Shown one piece after another: positions 28,396 through 36,069 of a stretch of 49,363 bases of DNA. A program made the translations under genes and the position numbers. The stretch comes from Rickettsia typhi (lineage in GTDB: Bacteria > Pseudomonadota > Alphaproteobacteria > Rickettsiales > UBA1997). Below the pieces are notes generated by a model that was given only the letters and a program-made list of their open reading frames with translations, did no database searches and had not been told where the DNA came from. Position 1 is the first letter of the stretch. The number at the start of each line of letters is the position of its first letter. The stretch covers positions 1 through 49,363 of the forward strand of contig CAMAXU010000011.1 in assembly GCA_945862455.1 (NCBI GenBank). Direction: 5' to 3'.

Positions 28396-29195
28396 TGGAA
28401 GATTTTGGCTATCAAAAAGACGATTCACAAAATAAATTTTCGGGTCTGGCTAAAAAAAGTTTTTTAGTTGGCGCTACTTTATTTTCGATCGCCGGATTTA
28501 TCTATGTCACGATCAACGCTTATTATTTTGTCTACCAAGATAAAAACAGCGACATTGAAGTAATCAAAGCTGAAGAAGGTCCGATCAAAGTTTTGGAAGA
28601 AGAAAAATCTAGTGAAAATGCGATGCAAATTGATAGCTCAATTTATGAAGATATTTTTGGCAATAAAGGCATGAAAAAAGAAAATATCCGCCAAGCAATT
28701 CCAAAAATCAAAACTGCTCCCGAGCCAGTATTACCGCCATCTAATCTTACACAGAAATCTTTAACCAAAGAATCAATTATCAATAAAGATCCAAAACCAG
28801 TTAAAGCTCAAGATCAAAAAATCATCATCTTTTCTGATGCTGCTAAAAAAGAAGCTCCCGCAAAAGATTTACTAACCAACAGCGATAGTGAACGCAACCA
28901 ACCTAAAGTTGCACCAGTTTCAGAAAAAGAAAAGAAAAGAGCAGTCCGCGTTCAAGTCGCCGCAATGACTTCCAAAAATGCGGCAAATGAACATTGGGAT
29001 AAATTAAATCATCTTTACCCAAATTTATTTTCGGGACTTCGCTCTTATAATGAAGAAGTGAATTTAGGGAAAAGAGGAATTTTCTACCGCTTGCAAATCG
29101 GCAATTTTTACAACCAGATTGAAGCAGAAGAATTTTGTGGAAAATATGTTGCACAAGCCCAAAAGAGTAAGGCGGATTGTATTGTTGTAGAATAA
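28395..29195 (+). CDS. SPOR-domain membrane protein
   Basis: The 266-residue protein has a short cytoplasmic head, one transmembrane segment (about 20-45, FLVGATLFSIAGFIYVTINA), a long charged, proline- and lysine-rich periplasmic linker (about 50-185) and a C-terminal SPOR domain (about 187-266, RVQVAAMTSKNAANEHWDKL...FYRLQIGNFYNQIEAEEFC). SPOR domains bind denuded glycan strands of septal peptidoglycan, so a cell-division role is likely. Coupled to argS by a one-base stop-start overlap. Confidence 0.85.
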   Translation: MEDFGYQKDDSQNKFSGLAKKSFLVGATLFSIAGFIYVTINAYYFVYQDKNSDIEVIKAEEGPIKVLEEEKSSENAMQIDSSIYEDIFGNKGMKKENIRQAIPKIKTAPEPVLPPSNLTQKSLTKESIINKDPKPVKAQDQKIIIFSDAAKKEAPAKDLLTNSDSERNQPKVAPVSEKEKKRAVRVQVAAMTSKNAANEHWDKLNHLYPNLFSGLRSYNEEVNLGKRGIFYRLQIGNFYNQIEAEEFCGKYVAQAQKSKADCIVVE

Positions 29196-29215
29196 TATAA
29201 ATCTGTCAAATCATC

Positions 29216-29236
29216 ATCCTGAACTCGTTTCAGGAT
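29216..29236. repeat. ATCCTGAA..TTCAGGAT palindromic repeat
   Basis: ATCCTGAA (29216-29223) and TTCAGGAT (29229-29236) form a perfect eight-base stem with loop CTCGT. This word pair is a very common dispersed palindrome in many bacterial genomes, including Rickettsiales. It lies between the convergent SPOR and sdhE genes and may act as a terminator for either. Confidence 0.6.
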
Positions 29237-29246
29237 CTATCGATTT

Positions 29247-29492
29247 TCAGATTTTGTGAAATTTTTTGATTTCTGTTACAATGCCAACATATTTTTCTGG
29301 CTCTTTATTTTTCTCTAAAATCCAGTCGTAAATTTCTAAATCATCTTCTTCCAAAAAATTTCCAAACAATTCTAGATCAGAAATTTCTCCCAACTTTTTT
29401 TTTGCAAATTCACCAATTAAAAAATCAGTTTCTTTACAGCCGCGATGTATTGAGCGGTAAAAAAGTTGTTTCACCAAATTTTCATTATTCAT
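29247..29492 (-). CDS. sdhE: FAD assembly factor SdhE (succinate dehydrogenase)
   Basis: SdhE promotes covalent flavinylation of SdhA. The 81-residue protein has the family size and the RGxxE motif (Arg17-Gly18-Glu21 in IHRGCKETDFLIGEFA), followed by LSDLELFGNFLEEDD-type helices and the EIYDWIL ending (family: DPDLYDWI). It starts three bases after the HIT-gene stop, so the two are probably co-transcribed. No sdh structural genes are in the window. Confidence 0.9.
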   Translation of the reverse strand: MNNENLVKQLFYRSIHRGCKETDFLIGEFAKKKLGEISDLELFGNFLEEDDLEIYDWILEKNKEPEKYVGIVTEIKKFHKI

Positions 29493-29495
29493 TTT

Positions 29496-29900
29496 TTAAA
29501 CTTCTAAAAGAGATTGAATTTTTTTAATTAAATCTTGCGCCGCTTTTTCTTCGTAAGGTTTGGCAGCAGCAAATTCCCAGATTGGTTTGGGGAAAGCGAT
29601 GTCAGTTTTAAAACGGCCGATTACGTGAATGTGAAGTTGTTTTACCATATTTCCTAAAGTAGCGATGTTTAATTTATCAATCGCGAAACCTTTTTGCAAA
29701 GCTTTGGAAACTTGGTTTATTTCGCGCAAAATCTCAGTTTGATCTGCAAAATCAAGATCGGTTAATTCAACAGCATCAACCTTTCTTGGCACCAAAATGA
29801 ACCATAAATAATTAGAATCGTTTTTTAAAAGCAGGCGCGAAACTTTAAGTTCAGCAACAAGAAAACTGCCGGAATTTAATCGCGGATCAATAATGAACAT
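29496..29900 (-). CDS. HIT-family nucleotide-binding protein
   Basis: The 134-residue protein belongs to the histidine-triad superfamily of small nucleotide hydrolases/transferases. The triad reads QLHIHVIGR, so the first histidine is glutamine; this QxHxH variant is the normal form of an alphaproteobacterial subgroup with the following (A/I)(A/F)P.P(V/I)W tail, here AFPKPIWEF. The N-terminal half carries LWFILVPRK and the NIATLGNMV strand/turn. Substrate unknown. Transcribed ahead of sdhE with a three-base gap. Confidence 0.85.
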   Translation of the reverse strand: MFIIDPRLNSGSFLVAELKVSRLLLKNDSNYLWFILVPRKVDAVELTDLDFADQTEILREINQVSKALQKGFAIDKLNIATLGNMVKQLHIHVIGRFKTDIAFPKPIWEFAAAKPYEEKAAQDLIKKIQSLLEV

Positions 29901-29946
29901 AAATTAAATTAAGAGTTAAGAATTAGAAAATTAGAATTTAAACTAA

Positions 29947-29978
29947 ATGTCACCCTAAGCCTGTGTGATGGGTGATAT
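29947..29978. repeat. Hairpin of the AGCCTGTGTGA family
   Basis: ATGTCACCC (29947-29955) and GGGTGATAT (29970-29978) pair with one mismatch, and the loop contains AGCCTGTGTGA (29958-29968), identical to the loop word of the hairpin at 24576-24603. It lies in the divergent spacer between the HIT gene and recN. Confidence 0.5.
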
Positions 29979-30034
29979 TTCATTTGTGATTTAATATATA
30001 TTAGAACCGCAATCTTAATTCTTAAACCTCGAAA

Positions 30035-31705
30035 TTGCTCAAACATCTTTCAATCCAAAATATCGTTTTAATCGATAAAGCTGAAATCAACTTTGCGTCG
30101 GGCCTTTGTATTTTAACGGGCGAAACTGGCTCGGGAAAGTCGATTCTGCTTGATGCGCTTGGTTTGGCGATTGGTTTTCGTTCCAATTTGCGATTGATTG
30201 GCAATGATGAAAAAAAGGCGCAAGTTGCGGCGGAATTTGATATTTCAAAAAACCAAAATTGCCAAAATATTTTAGCAGAAAATGATTTACTTGATGCTGA
30301 AAATCCAGACTTGCTGCGCATTCGCAGGTCAATTCAAGAAAATTCATCAAGCAAAGCTTTTGTAAATGATGTTGCAATTGGAGTAAGTCTTTTGGCAAAA
30401 ATTGGTGAATCTTTGCTCGAAATTCACGGACAACATGATCAGCGCGGGCTTTTAAATCCAAGTGCGCATAGTGATATTTTGGATGAATTTGCGCAGAATC
30501 AAAGTCTCTTAAAAAATCTTAAAAAAAATTACGAAGAGTTAAAAGAAGTTGAAGAAAAAATTGCTGATTTTAAGTCGAAAAAAGAAGAGGCAAAAAGAGA
30601 AAAAGATTATTTAGAACATGTTGTAAAAGAGCTTGAAAATGCAGCCATTGAAGATGGTGAAGAAGAAAAATTAATAGCGCAAAAAAATCAGCTTTTAGGC
30701 AAAGAAAAAGTTTTGAATTTTTTATCAGATTTTAAATCGCATTTAACCGAAGCTAATTCGCAATTAATTTTGGCGCAGCGAATTTTTATTCGAAATCATA
30801 ATGTGGTTGATAATTTTTTAGCCGATAAAAAAGATGATTTTGAAAATTTAAGCGAAAGATTTGATCGCCAAAATAATGAATTAGATGCAGCAATTTCAAG
30901 CGTGGACGCCACAATTAGAGAAATTGCAAATTCGGAAAATAATCTCGAAGAAATTGAAGAAAGATTATTTTTTATCAGAAGTTTGGCGCGTAAATACGAT
31001 GTCAAAACTAGTGAACTTGAACAGGTTATTTTAGATTCAAAAGAAAAATTAAAACTTTTAGTTAATGAAGAAGAAATATCTGCCGATCTTGAATTGAAGC
31101 AAGTTGAACTGAGTTCTAAATATCAAAAAACTGCGCAGGAATTAAGCGAGAAAAGAAAAAAATCAGCGCTGATTTTATCTCAAAAAGTTGAGGAAGAATT
31201 ACAATTTCTCAAAATGGGTGATGTGAAATTTGTGGTCGAAATATTGGATACAGCGCCTTCTTTCAAAGGTCACGATAAAATCCGATTCATTTCTTCAATT
31301 AATAAAAACGGTTTTGATGATATTTCCAAAATCGCTTCCGGCGGCGAACTTTCACGCTTTATGTTGGCGTTAAAAGTTGCATTGATGAATGTGAAATCAG
31401 TGCCAACGATGATCTTTGATGAAATTGATACCGGAATTGGCGGAAGCACGGCTGACGCGGTTGGAAAACGTTTGAAAATTTTATCGGAAAGATTGCAGAT
31501 TTTGGTGGTGACGCATCAGCCACAAATTGCAGCGAAGGCTGATTTGCATTTCAAGATTAGTAAAGTTTCGAATTCACAAAAAATTAAAACGGTGATCGAA
31601 ACTTTGAGTGAAAAAAATCGTCAGGCGGAAATTGCGCGAATGTTGTCGGGAGAAATTGTAAGTCAGGAAGCGATTGCAGCGGCTTATAAATTGATTAACA
31701 ATTAA
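30035..31705 (+). CDS. recN: DNA repair protein RecN
   Basis: RecN is an SMC-like ATPase used in double-strand break repair. The 556 residues have Walker A GETGSGKS at 29-36, a long coiled-coil middle (about 155-380), the ABC signature ASGGELSRFMLALK and Walker B PTMIFDEIDTGIGG, then VVTHQPQIAAKAD as H-loop region. The start is TTG at 30035, since the protein must begin at MLKHLSIQNIVLIDKA and no ATG stands there. Length is normal for the family. Confidence 0.95.
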   Translation: MLKHLSIQNIVLIDKAEINFASGLCILTGETGSGKSILLDALGLAIGFRSNLRLIGNDEKKAQVAAEFDISKNQNCQNILAENDLLDAENPDLLRIRRSIQENSSSKAFVNDVAIGVSLLAKIGESLLEIHGQHDQRGLLNPSAHSDILDEFAQNQSLLKNLKKNYEELKEVEEKIADFKSKKEEAKREKDYLEHVVKELENAAIEDGEEEKLIAQKNQLLGKEKVLNFLSDFKSHLTEANSQLILAQRIFIRNHNVVDNFLADKKDDFENLSERFDRQNNELDAAISSVDATIREIANSENNLEEIEERLFFIRSLARKYDVKTSELEQVILDSKEKLKLLVNEEEISADLELKQVELSSKYQKTAQELSEKRKKSALILSQKVEEELQFLKMGDVKFVVEILDTAPSFKGHDKIRFISSINKNGFDDISKIASGGELSRFMLALKVALMNVKSVPTMIFDEIDTGIGGSTADAVGKRLKILSERLQILVVTHQPQIAAKADLHFKISKVSNSQKIKTVIETLSEKNRQAEIARMLSGEIVSQEAIAAAYKLINN

Positions 31706-31866
31706 TCGAACTAGGTACGCTTCGCTTTGCTTTACCACCTGAAATTCTTAACTAAGAAAATTTTAAACAACGAATGTTTGCTTTCTTGATTTTGAAAAAT
31801 ATTTTCCAAAGCAAATACCAAAGCAAATAATTTTCTTTAAAAATCTAAAAAAATCTCCTTTTAAAA

Positions 31867-33678
31867 ATGTCTGAAGATAATGCTGCAGTCCGGCATTTTC
31901 GTAACTTTGCTATAATTTCTTTTGCTATCTTTTTTGTCCTAGCCCTTTGTTTTTATATTACCGGCACGCTTGTAATTGTAACGGTCAATGGCAAATGGGA
32001 AATCATCAAGGCTTATTCGGAACTTCCAATTAATAAGCAGTTCTCTTATCTCTTCAGCACGATGCTGGCTTACTGGAAATTTTATTTCATAAATTCTGAT
32101 AAACTTACCACTGAAAGTTACAATTATTTCACCACAAAACTCTGGATTACCTCGCTTCTTCCTTACACGATTTTACTAACTTTAAGCTGGTTATTTCGTG
32201 CGCCAATTATGGACTGGCGGCCATTTAAAAAACCAGAATCAATTCATGGCGATGCTAAATGGGCAACGCTAAAAGATGTAAAAAAAATGGGTCTGCGCTC
32301 TAAAACTGGCGTGTTGCTGGGGATGTATAATAAAAAGATGATTATCGCGGGTGGCTATCAACATATTCTTTTATTCGCACCAACGGGTTCTGGTAAAGGT
32401 GTGGGCTTCGTAATTCCGAATCTTCTTTTTTGGCAAGATTCCGTAATCGTTCACGATATTAAATTAGAGAACTATGAATTAACTTCTGGCTGGCGCAAAA
32501 AAAACCTCAAACAAAAAGTTTTTTTGTGGAATCCTGCAGATCCTGACGGCGTTTCACACTGCTACAACCCGATGGATTGGATCAGTAAAAAACCTGGTCA
32601 AATGGTTGATGACGTGCAGAAAATTTGTAATTTCCTTTTGCCAGAGCAAGAATTTTGGCAAAACGAGGCGCGCGCACTTTTGACCGGAATTATGCTTTAC
32701 TTAGTTGTCGCTGAAGACAAGCCGGCAACGCTTGGAGAAGTTGTGCGCACACTTAGAAATGATGATGTAGTCTATAATTTGGCGGTGGTTTTAGATACAA
32801 TGGGTAAAAAAATTCACCCAGTTTCTTACATGAATATCGCCTCATATTTACAAAAACCGGATAAAGAGCGTGGCTCGGTTACATCAACAGCCAACTCGTC
32901 TCTCGAGCTTTGGGCCAACCCTTTGATCGACACCACAACTGCGACTAGTGACTTCAATTTACATGAATTTAAAATTATTCCGCACACGGCTTATATTGGT
33001 TTAACGCCAGATAATATTAGCCGTTTAAAACCTTTGATGAATATGTTTTATCAGCAAGCCGCAGCTTTCTTCACTGCTAAAATGCCGCAACCTCATGAAA
33101 AATTCGGCGTTTTAATGATGATGGACGAGTTTCCGACTTTAGGAAAAATGGAACAATTTTTGGCGGGTATCGCCTATTTTCGCGGTTACCGCGTGAGATT
33201 ATTTTTAATCATTCAAGATACTGAGCAGCTGAAAGGAATTTATGAAGAAAGCGGCATGAACTCGTTTTTATCAAACTCGACTTATCGTATTACATTTGCC
33301 GCCAACAACATGGAAACGGCAAATTTAATTTCACAGCTTTTAGGTAATAAAACTGCGACCCAAATTTCTTATAACAAACCAAAATATCTCGATTTAAACC
33401 CAGGCGCCCGTTCGCTTCACGTTTCTGAAACACAAAGGGCATTGCTTTTACCACAAGAGGTTATTCAACTTCCAAGAGATGAGCAGATTATTTTGATTGA
33501 ATCTCAGCCTCCGATTAAATCGAAAAAGATTTTCTATTTTAAAGATAAGTTTTTCACCAGCCGACTGTTCAAAAAAATCGCAATTCCTAAACAAGAACCT
33601 TACATGCCGGATTATTCGAAAAATAAATCTTCAAAAGATGCTGCTAAAGATGATTCTACGGGAACTATTTCCGGATAG
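31867..33678 (+). CDS. virD4: Type IV secretion coupling protein VirD4
   Basis: A 603-residue TraG/VirD4-family ATPase that recruits substrates to a type IV secretion channel. The N-terminus has two membrane segments (about 13-40 and 92-110). The motor has Walker A PTGSGKGVG (172-180) and Walker B VLMMMDEFPTLGKM. GDAKWATLKDVKKMG near 128-142 is the usual beginning of the soluble domain in Rickettsiales VirD4. The neighbours are recN and aroE; no virB8-virB11 genes are adjacent, so the rest of the system must be elsewhere. It is the obvious candidate receptor for the giant effector-like protein, but this is inference. Confidence 0.93.
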   Translation: MSEDNAAVRHFRNFAIISFAIFFVLALCFYITGTLVIVTVNGKWEIIKAYSELPINKQFSYLFSTMLAYWKFYFINSDKLTTESYNYFTTKLWITSLLPYTILLTLSWLFRAPIMDWRPFKKPESIHGDAKWATLKDVKKMGLRSKTGVLLGMYNKKMIIAGGYQHILLFAPTGSGKGVGFVIPNLLFWQDSVIVHDIKLENYELTSGWRKKNLKQKVFLWNPADPDGVSHCYNPMDWISKKPGQMVDDVQKICNFLLPEQEFWQNEARALLTGIMLYLVVAEDKPATLGEVVRTLRNDDVVYNLAVVLDTMGKKIHPVSYMNIASYLQKPDKERGSVTSTANSSLELWANPLIDTTTATSDFNLHEFKIIPHTAYIGLTPDNISRLKPLMNMFYQQAAAFFTAKMPQPHEKFGVLMMMDEFPTLGKMEQFLAGIAYFRGYRVRLFLIIQDTEQLKGIYEESGMNSFLSNSTYRITFAANNMETANLISQLLGNKTATQISYNKPKYLDLNPGARSLHVSETQRALLLPQEVIQLPRDEQIILIESQPPIKSKKIFYFKDKFFTSRLFKKIAIPKQEPYMPDYSKNKSSKDAAKDDSTGTISG

Positions 33679-33729
33679 ATCCTTAATTTTGGTATAGAAA
33701 CTCTTTAAAAAAACATCCAATTTCGAAAT

Positions 33730-34590
33730 ATGTTAATTTCATCAAAAGCAATAAAAGCAGCTGTAATCGGAAATCCTATTTCACATTCTTTATCGCCAAA
33801 AATTCATAATTTTTTATTGGAAAAACATCAAATTGATGGAATTTATTTAGCGCTGAAAATTGAGAAAAATGATTTAGCTGTTTGCGTTGATTCTCTGCTC
33901 AAAATGGGCTTTGCTGGCTTTAATGTAACAGTTCCACACAAGGAAGAAATTTTTAAAATTTGTGATTACACAAGCAATACGGCAAAACTTTGCAAAGCTG
34001 TAAATACTGTAATTGTTACGCAGGATAAAAAGCTTTTTGGACATAATTCCGACGCTGAAGGCTTTATTAACCACTTCAAAAATTCGGCACCAGATTTTGA
34101 TTTTAATAATAAAAATATTTTTGTAATTGGCGCTGGCGGAGCAGCGCGCGCTGCGGTTTATTCTTTGATAAAAGCAAAAACGAAAAAGATTTTTATTACC
34201 AATCGTAATCAAAATCGCGCTGAAGAATTAATAAAAGATTTTGCTGATTTTGCCGCGCAAAAAAAATGCGAATTGGAATTTTTAGATGCCAAAAATTTTG
34301 AAGAAAAATTGAATATTTGCGATTTGCTTGTCAATAGCACAACTCTTGGAATGGAAGGACAAGAGCCTCTGAGAATTGATTTAAAAAACTTAAATCAAAG
34401 TACAATTGTTTATGATATTGTTTACAAACCTTTACTAACTGAACTTTTACAAGTTGCGCAATCGCGAGGAAATAAAATTATTACGGGAGTTGGAATGCTG
34501 TTAAACCAAGCTTTAATAGGTTTTGAAGCTTGGTTTAAACAAAAACCAGATGAGAAATTTTTGACTGAAATTTTAAAAATTGTGTCTTAA
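33730..34590 (+). CDS. aroE: Shikimate dehydrogenase
   Basis: AroE reduces 3-dehydroshikimate with NADPH in the chorismate pathway. The 286 residues contain the substrate motif GNPISHSLSPKIHN (14-27), catalytic Lys71 in NVTVPHKEE, HNSDAEGF with the paired aspartate, the NADP loop GAGGAARAAVYSL, ITNRNQNRAEEL (arginine selecting NADP) and LVNSTTLGM. A MITE begins six bases after its stop codon. Confidence 0.95.
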   Translation: MLISSKAIKAAVIGNPISHSLSPKIHNFLLEKHQIDGIYLALKIEKNDLAVCVDSLLKMGFAGFNVTVPHKEEIFKICDYTSNTAKLCKAVNTVIVTQDKKLFGHNSDAEGFINHFKNSAPDFDFNNKNIFVIGAGGAARAAVYSLIKAKTKKIFITNRNQNRAEELIKDFADFAAQKKCELEFLDAKNFEEKLNICDLLVNSTTLGMEGQEPLRIDLKNLNQSTIVYDIVYKPLLTELLQVAQSRGNKIITGVGMLLNQALIGFEAWFKQKPDEKFLTEILKIVS

Positions 34591-34596
34591 GGGATA

Positions 34597-34754
34597 TACC
34601 AAATTAACTATCTCTTGATAGCACTAACGAAGTATTTTTGAGGAAAAATTGCGACTGGAAATGTAAGCTGCATCAAGTGATACAGCATCATTTTCTGAGC
34701 AAATTTTTATCAAAAAGACAAAGTTATGGCTATCAAGAGATAGTTAATTTGGTA
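34597..34754. mobile_element. 158-bp MITE related to the local IS630 elements
   Basis: Perfect 26-bp terminal inverted repeats, starting TACCAAATTAACTATCTCTT at 34597 and mirrored up to 34754, are flanked on each side by TA (34595-34596 and 34755-34756). There is no ORF. The right end matches 23 of 26 bases of the right end of the IS630 copy at 47049-47997, and the left end shares TACCAAAT and ATCTCTTGATA with its left end. It is therefore a non-autonomous element probably moved by that transposase. It fills the space between the convergent aroE and methyltransferase genes, where its long stem could also act as a terminator. Confidence 0.88.
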
Positions 34755-34766
34755 TAATTACCCCAT

Positions 34767-36056
34767 CTATAAACTTAAAGCTTCTTCTTCACTGAGGCGT
34801 TTTCCAACAGTTGGATTTGGAGATTTTGATGGATCAACAATAATCTTAATTTCATTAGCCTTTCCTTTAACAACCATTCCGTAATATTCCACGCGAGTAA
34901 GTGCTTCTGGTAAAGAATTAAAAATTTCAGGTAAATTATTTTTTAAACCTGTTGCTAAATAAGCTCCCCAACTATCAAGAACTCCCCATAGCTTACTTCT
35001 TGAAGCCATATCAGGATTGGTTTTATAGGAACATACAGAAATTTCGGCATCAGATTTTTCAATACCTGCGCGCGCTAGCCAATTATTCAAAAGTTCAGGA
35101 TTATATACGACGTAAGGTAGCATAGGTTCTGAATCTTTCAAATCTGATGAAGAATAAAAAATTTCGCCTTCATCAACATTAAGTCCTAAATTTTTTCCCA
35201 ATCCTCTAAGACTGAGAGCTTCTTGCTCTTTCAAAAACATAGCCTTTCCCGGAACTGTCAAAACCACATCATCTCTGGTAATAGCAACTAATTTTTTAAG
35301 AAAATTATCCCGCGCTTCAGAAGGAAAAATATGCGAAGTTGGACCATATAACGAACTTGTAACATCAACCTTTCCAATAGAATTAGCTAAATCTTCAGGT
35401 TTAATATCGGGACTAAGAGGCGACAATAATTCTACTAACAGATTTCCTTGTTTTAAAATTCCATGATTACACATGTGTTTTTGATCTACTGGCGGATCAC
35501 TTATTCCCAGATTATCAAAACCAAGTTTTTGCAATTTTTCTTTATAAGATTCAATTCCCACTGAAGAAATATCATAAGCTTTAACCACGATATTTATATC
35601 CGGAATTTGGTCTGCAAACCAATGATAGAATTCTAAATCTCTTCCATCTCCACAACCAAAATCAAATATAACAAAATTGTATGATGGAGCTTGTGGCGCT
35701 AATTTTTCATCAGAATTACTTTGCCATCCTGCGATTTCTTTTTTAAAATTTTCAGTTCTTTCTCTGAAATTATTTAGAGATTTTTCTACAGCATTTTTAA
35801 GAAAATACCATTCACCTTCAGGAAGTAATCTTTCTGCATCAAATCTAGTAGCGTAAGGAGAATTTTCTCCACCATCATAACGCTTATCATAAGTGTCTGA
35901 AACTTTTTTTGGCTTTGATTGCTCTGTCAAACGAAAAAAAACGGATTCTTTTCCGTCTTGACTAATAGTGGTAACACCTGAGTTTATATTTTTAACATTA
36001 TCTGATGAATCATCAACAGCTTCGGGCTTTGGGTTAAGAGTATTATCTTTAGACAT
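34767..36056 (-). CDS. Orphan class I SAM-dependent methyltransferase-like protein
   Basis: I take ATG at 36056 (MSKDNTLNPKPEAVDD), which gives 429 residues; the in-frame ATG at 36092 would overlap the divergent kinase gene. The first 90 residues are polar and probably disordered. The core has motif I FDFGCGDGRDLEFYHWF near 132-148 and a second-strand acid in VKAYDIS, followed by a helical and mixed region and a C-terminal strand VVKGKANEIKIIVD. The substrate is unknown and the long flanks do not match a family I can name. It is isolated between a MITE and a sensor kinase, so it may be an accessory gene. Confidence 0.65.
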   Translation of the reverse strand: MSKDNTLNPKPEAVDDSSDNVKNINSGVTTISQDGKESVFFRLTEQSKPKKVSDTYDKRYDGGENSPYATRFDAERLLPEGEWYFLKNAVEKSLNNFRERTENFKKEIAGWQSNSDEKLAPQAPSYNFVIFDFGCGDGRDLEFYHWFADQIPDINIVVKAYDISSVGIESYKEKLQKLGFDNLGISDPPVDQKHMCNHGILKQGNLLVELLSPLSPDIKPEDLANSIGKVDVTSSLYGPTSHIFPSEARDNFLKKLVAITRDDVVLTVPGKAMFLKEQEALSLRGLGKNLGLNVDEGEIFYSSSDLKDSEPMLPYVVYNPELLNNWLARAGIEKSDAEISVCSYKTNPDMASRSKLWGVLDSWGAYLATGLKNNLPEIFNSLPEALTRVEYYGMVVKGKANEIKIIVDPSKSPNPTVGKRLSEEEALSL

Positions 36057-36069
36057 TTTAAAAGAAAAA

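Noticed and set aside
29496..29900. Loss of the first histidine in the HIT motif as a sign of inactivation
   Set aside because: QxHxH is the regular form of an alphaproteobacterial HIT subgroup, with the same PKP.W tail.
30087..30461. 124-residue open frame on the minus strand
   Set aside because: Lies wholly antisense inside recN, whose ATPase motifs are intact, and shows no motif of its own.
33680..33729. TTAATTTTGGTATA near the virD4 stop as another IS630/MITE end
   Set aside because: Only the GGTA core matches; the extended inverted-repeat sequence and a partner end are missing.
33874..34212. 112-residue minus-strand frame inside aroE
   Set aside because: aroE motifs are complete on the plus strand; the opposite frame has no recognisable content.
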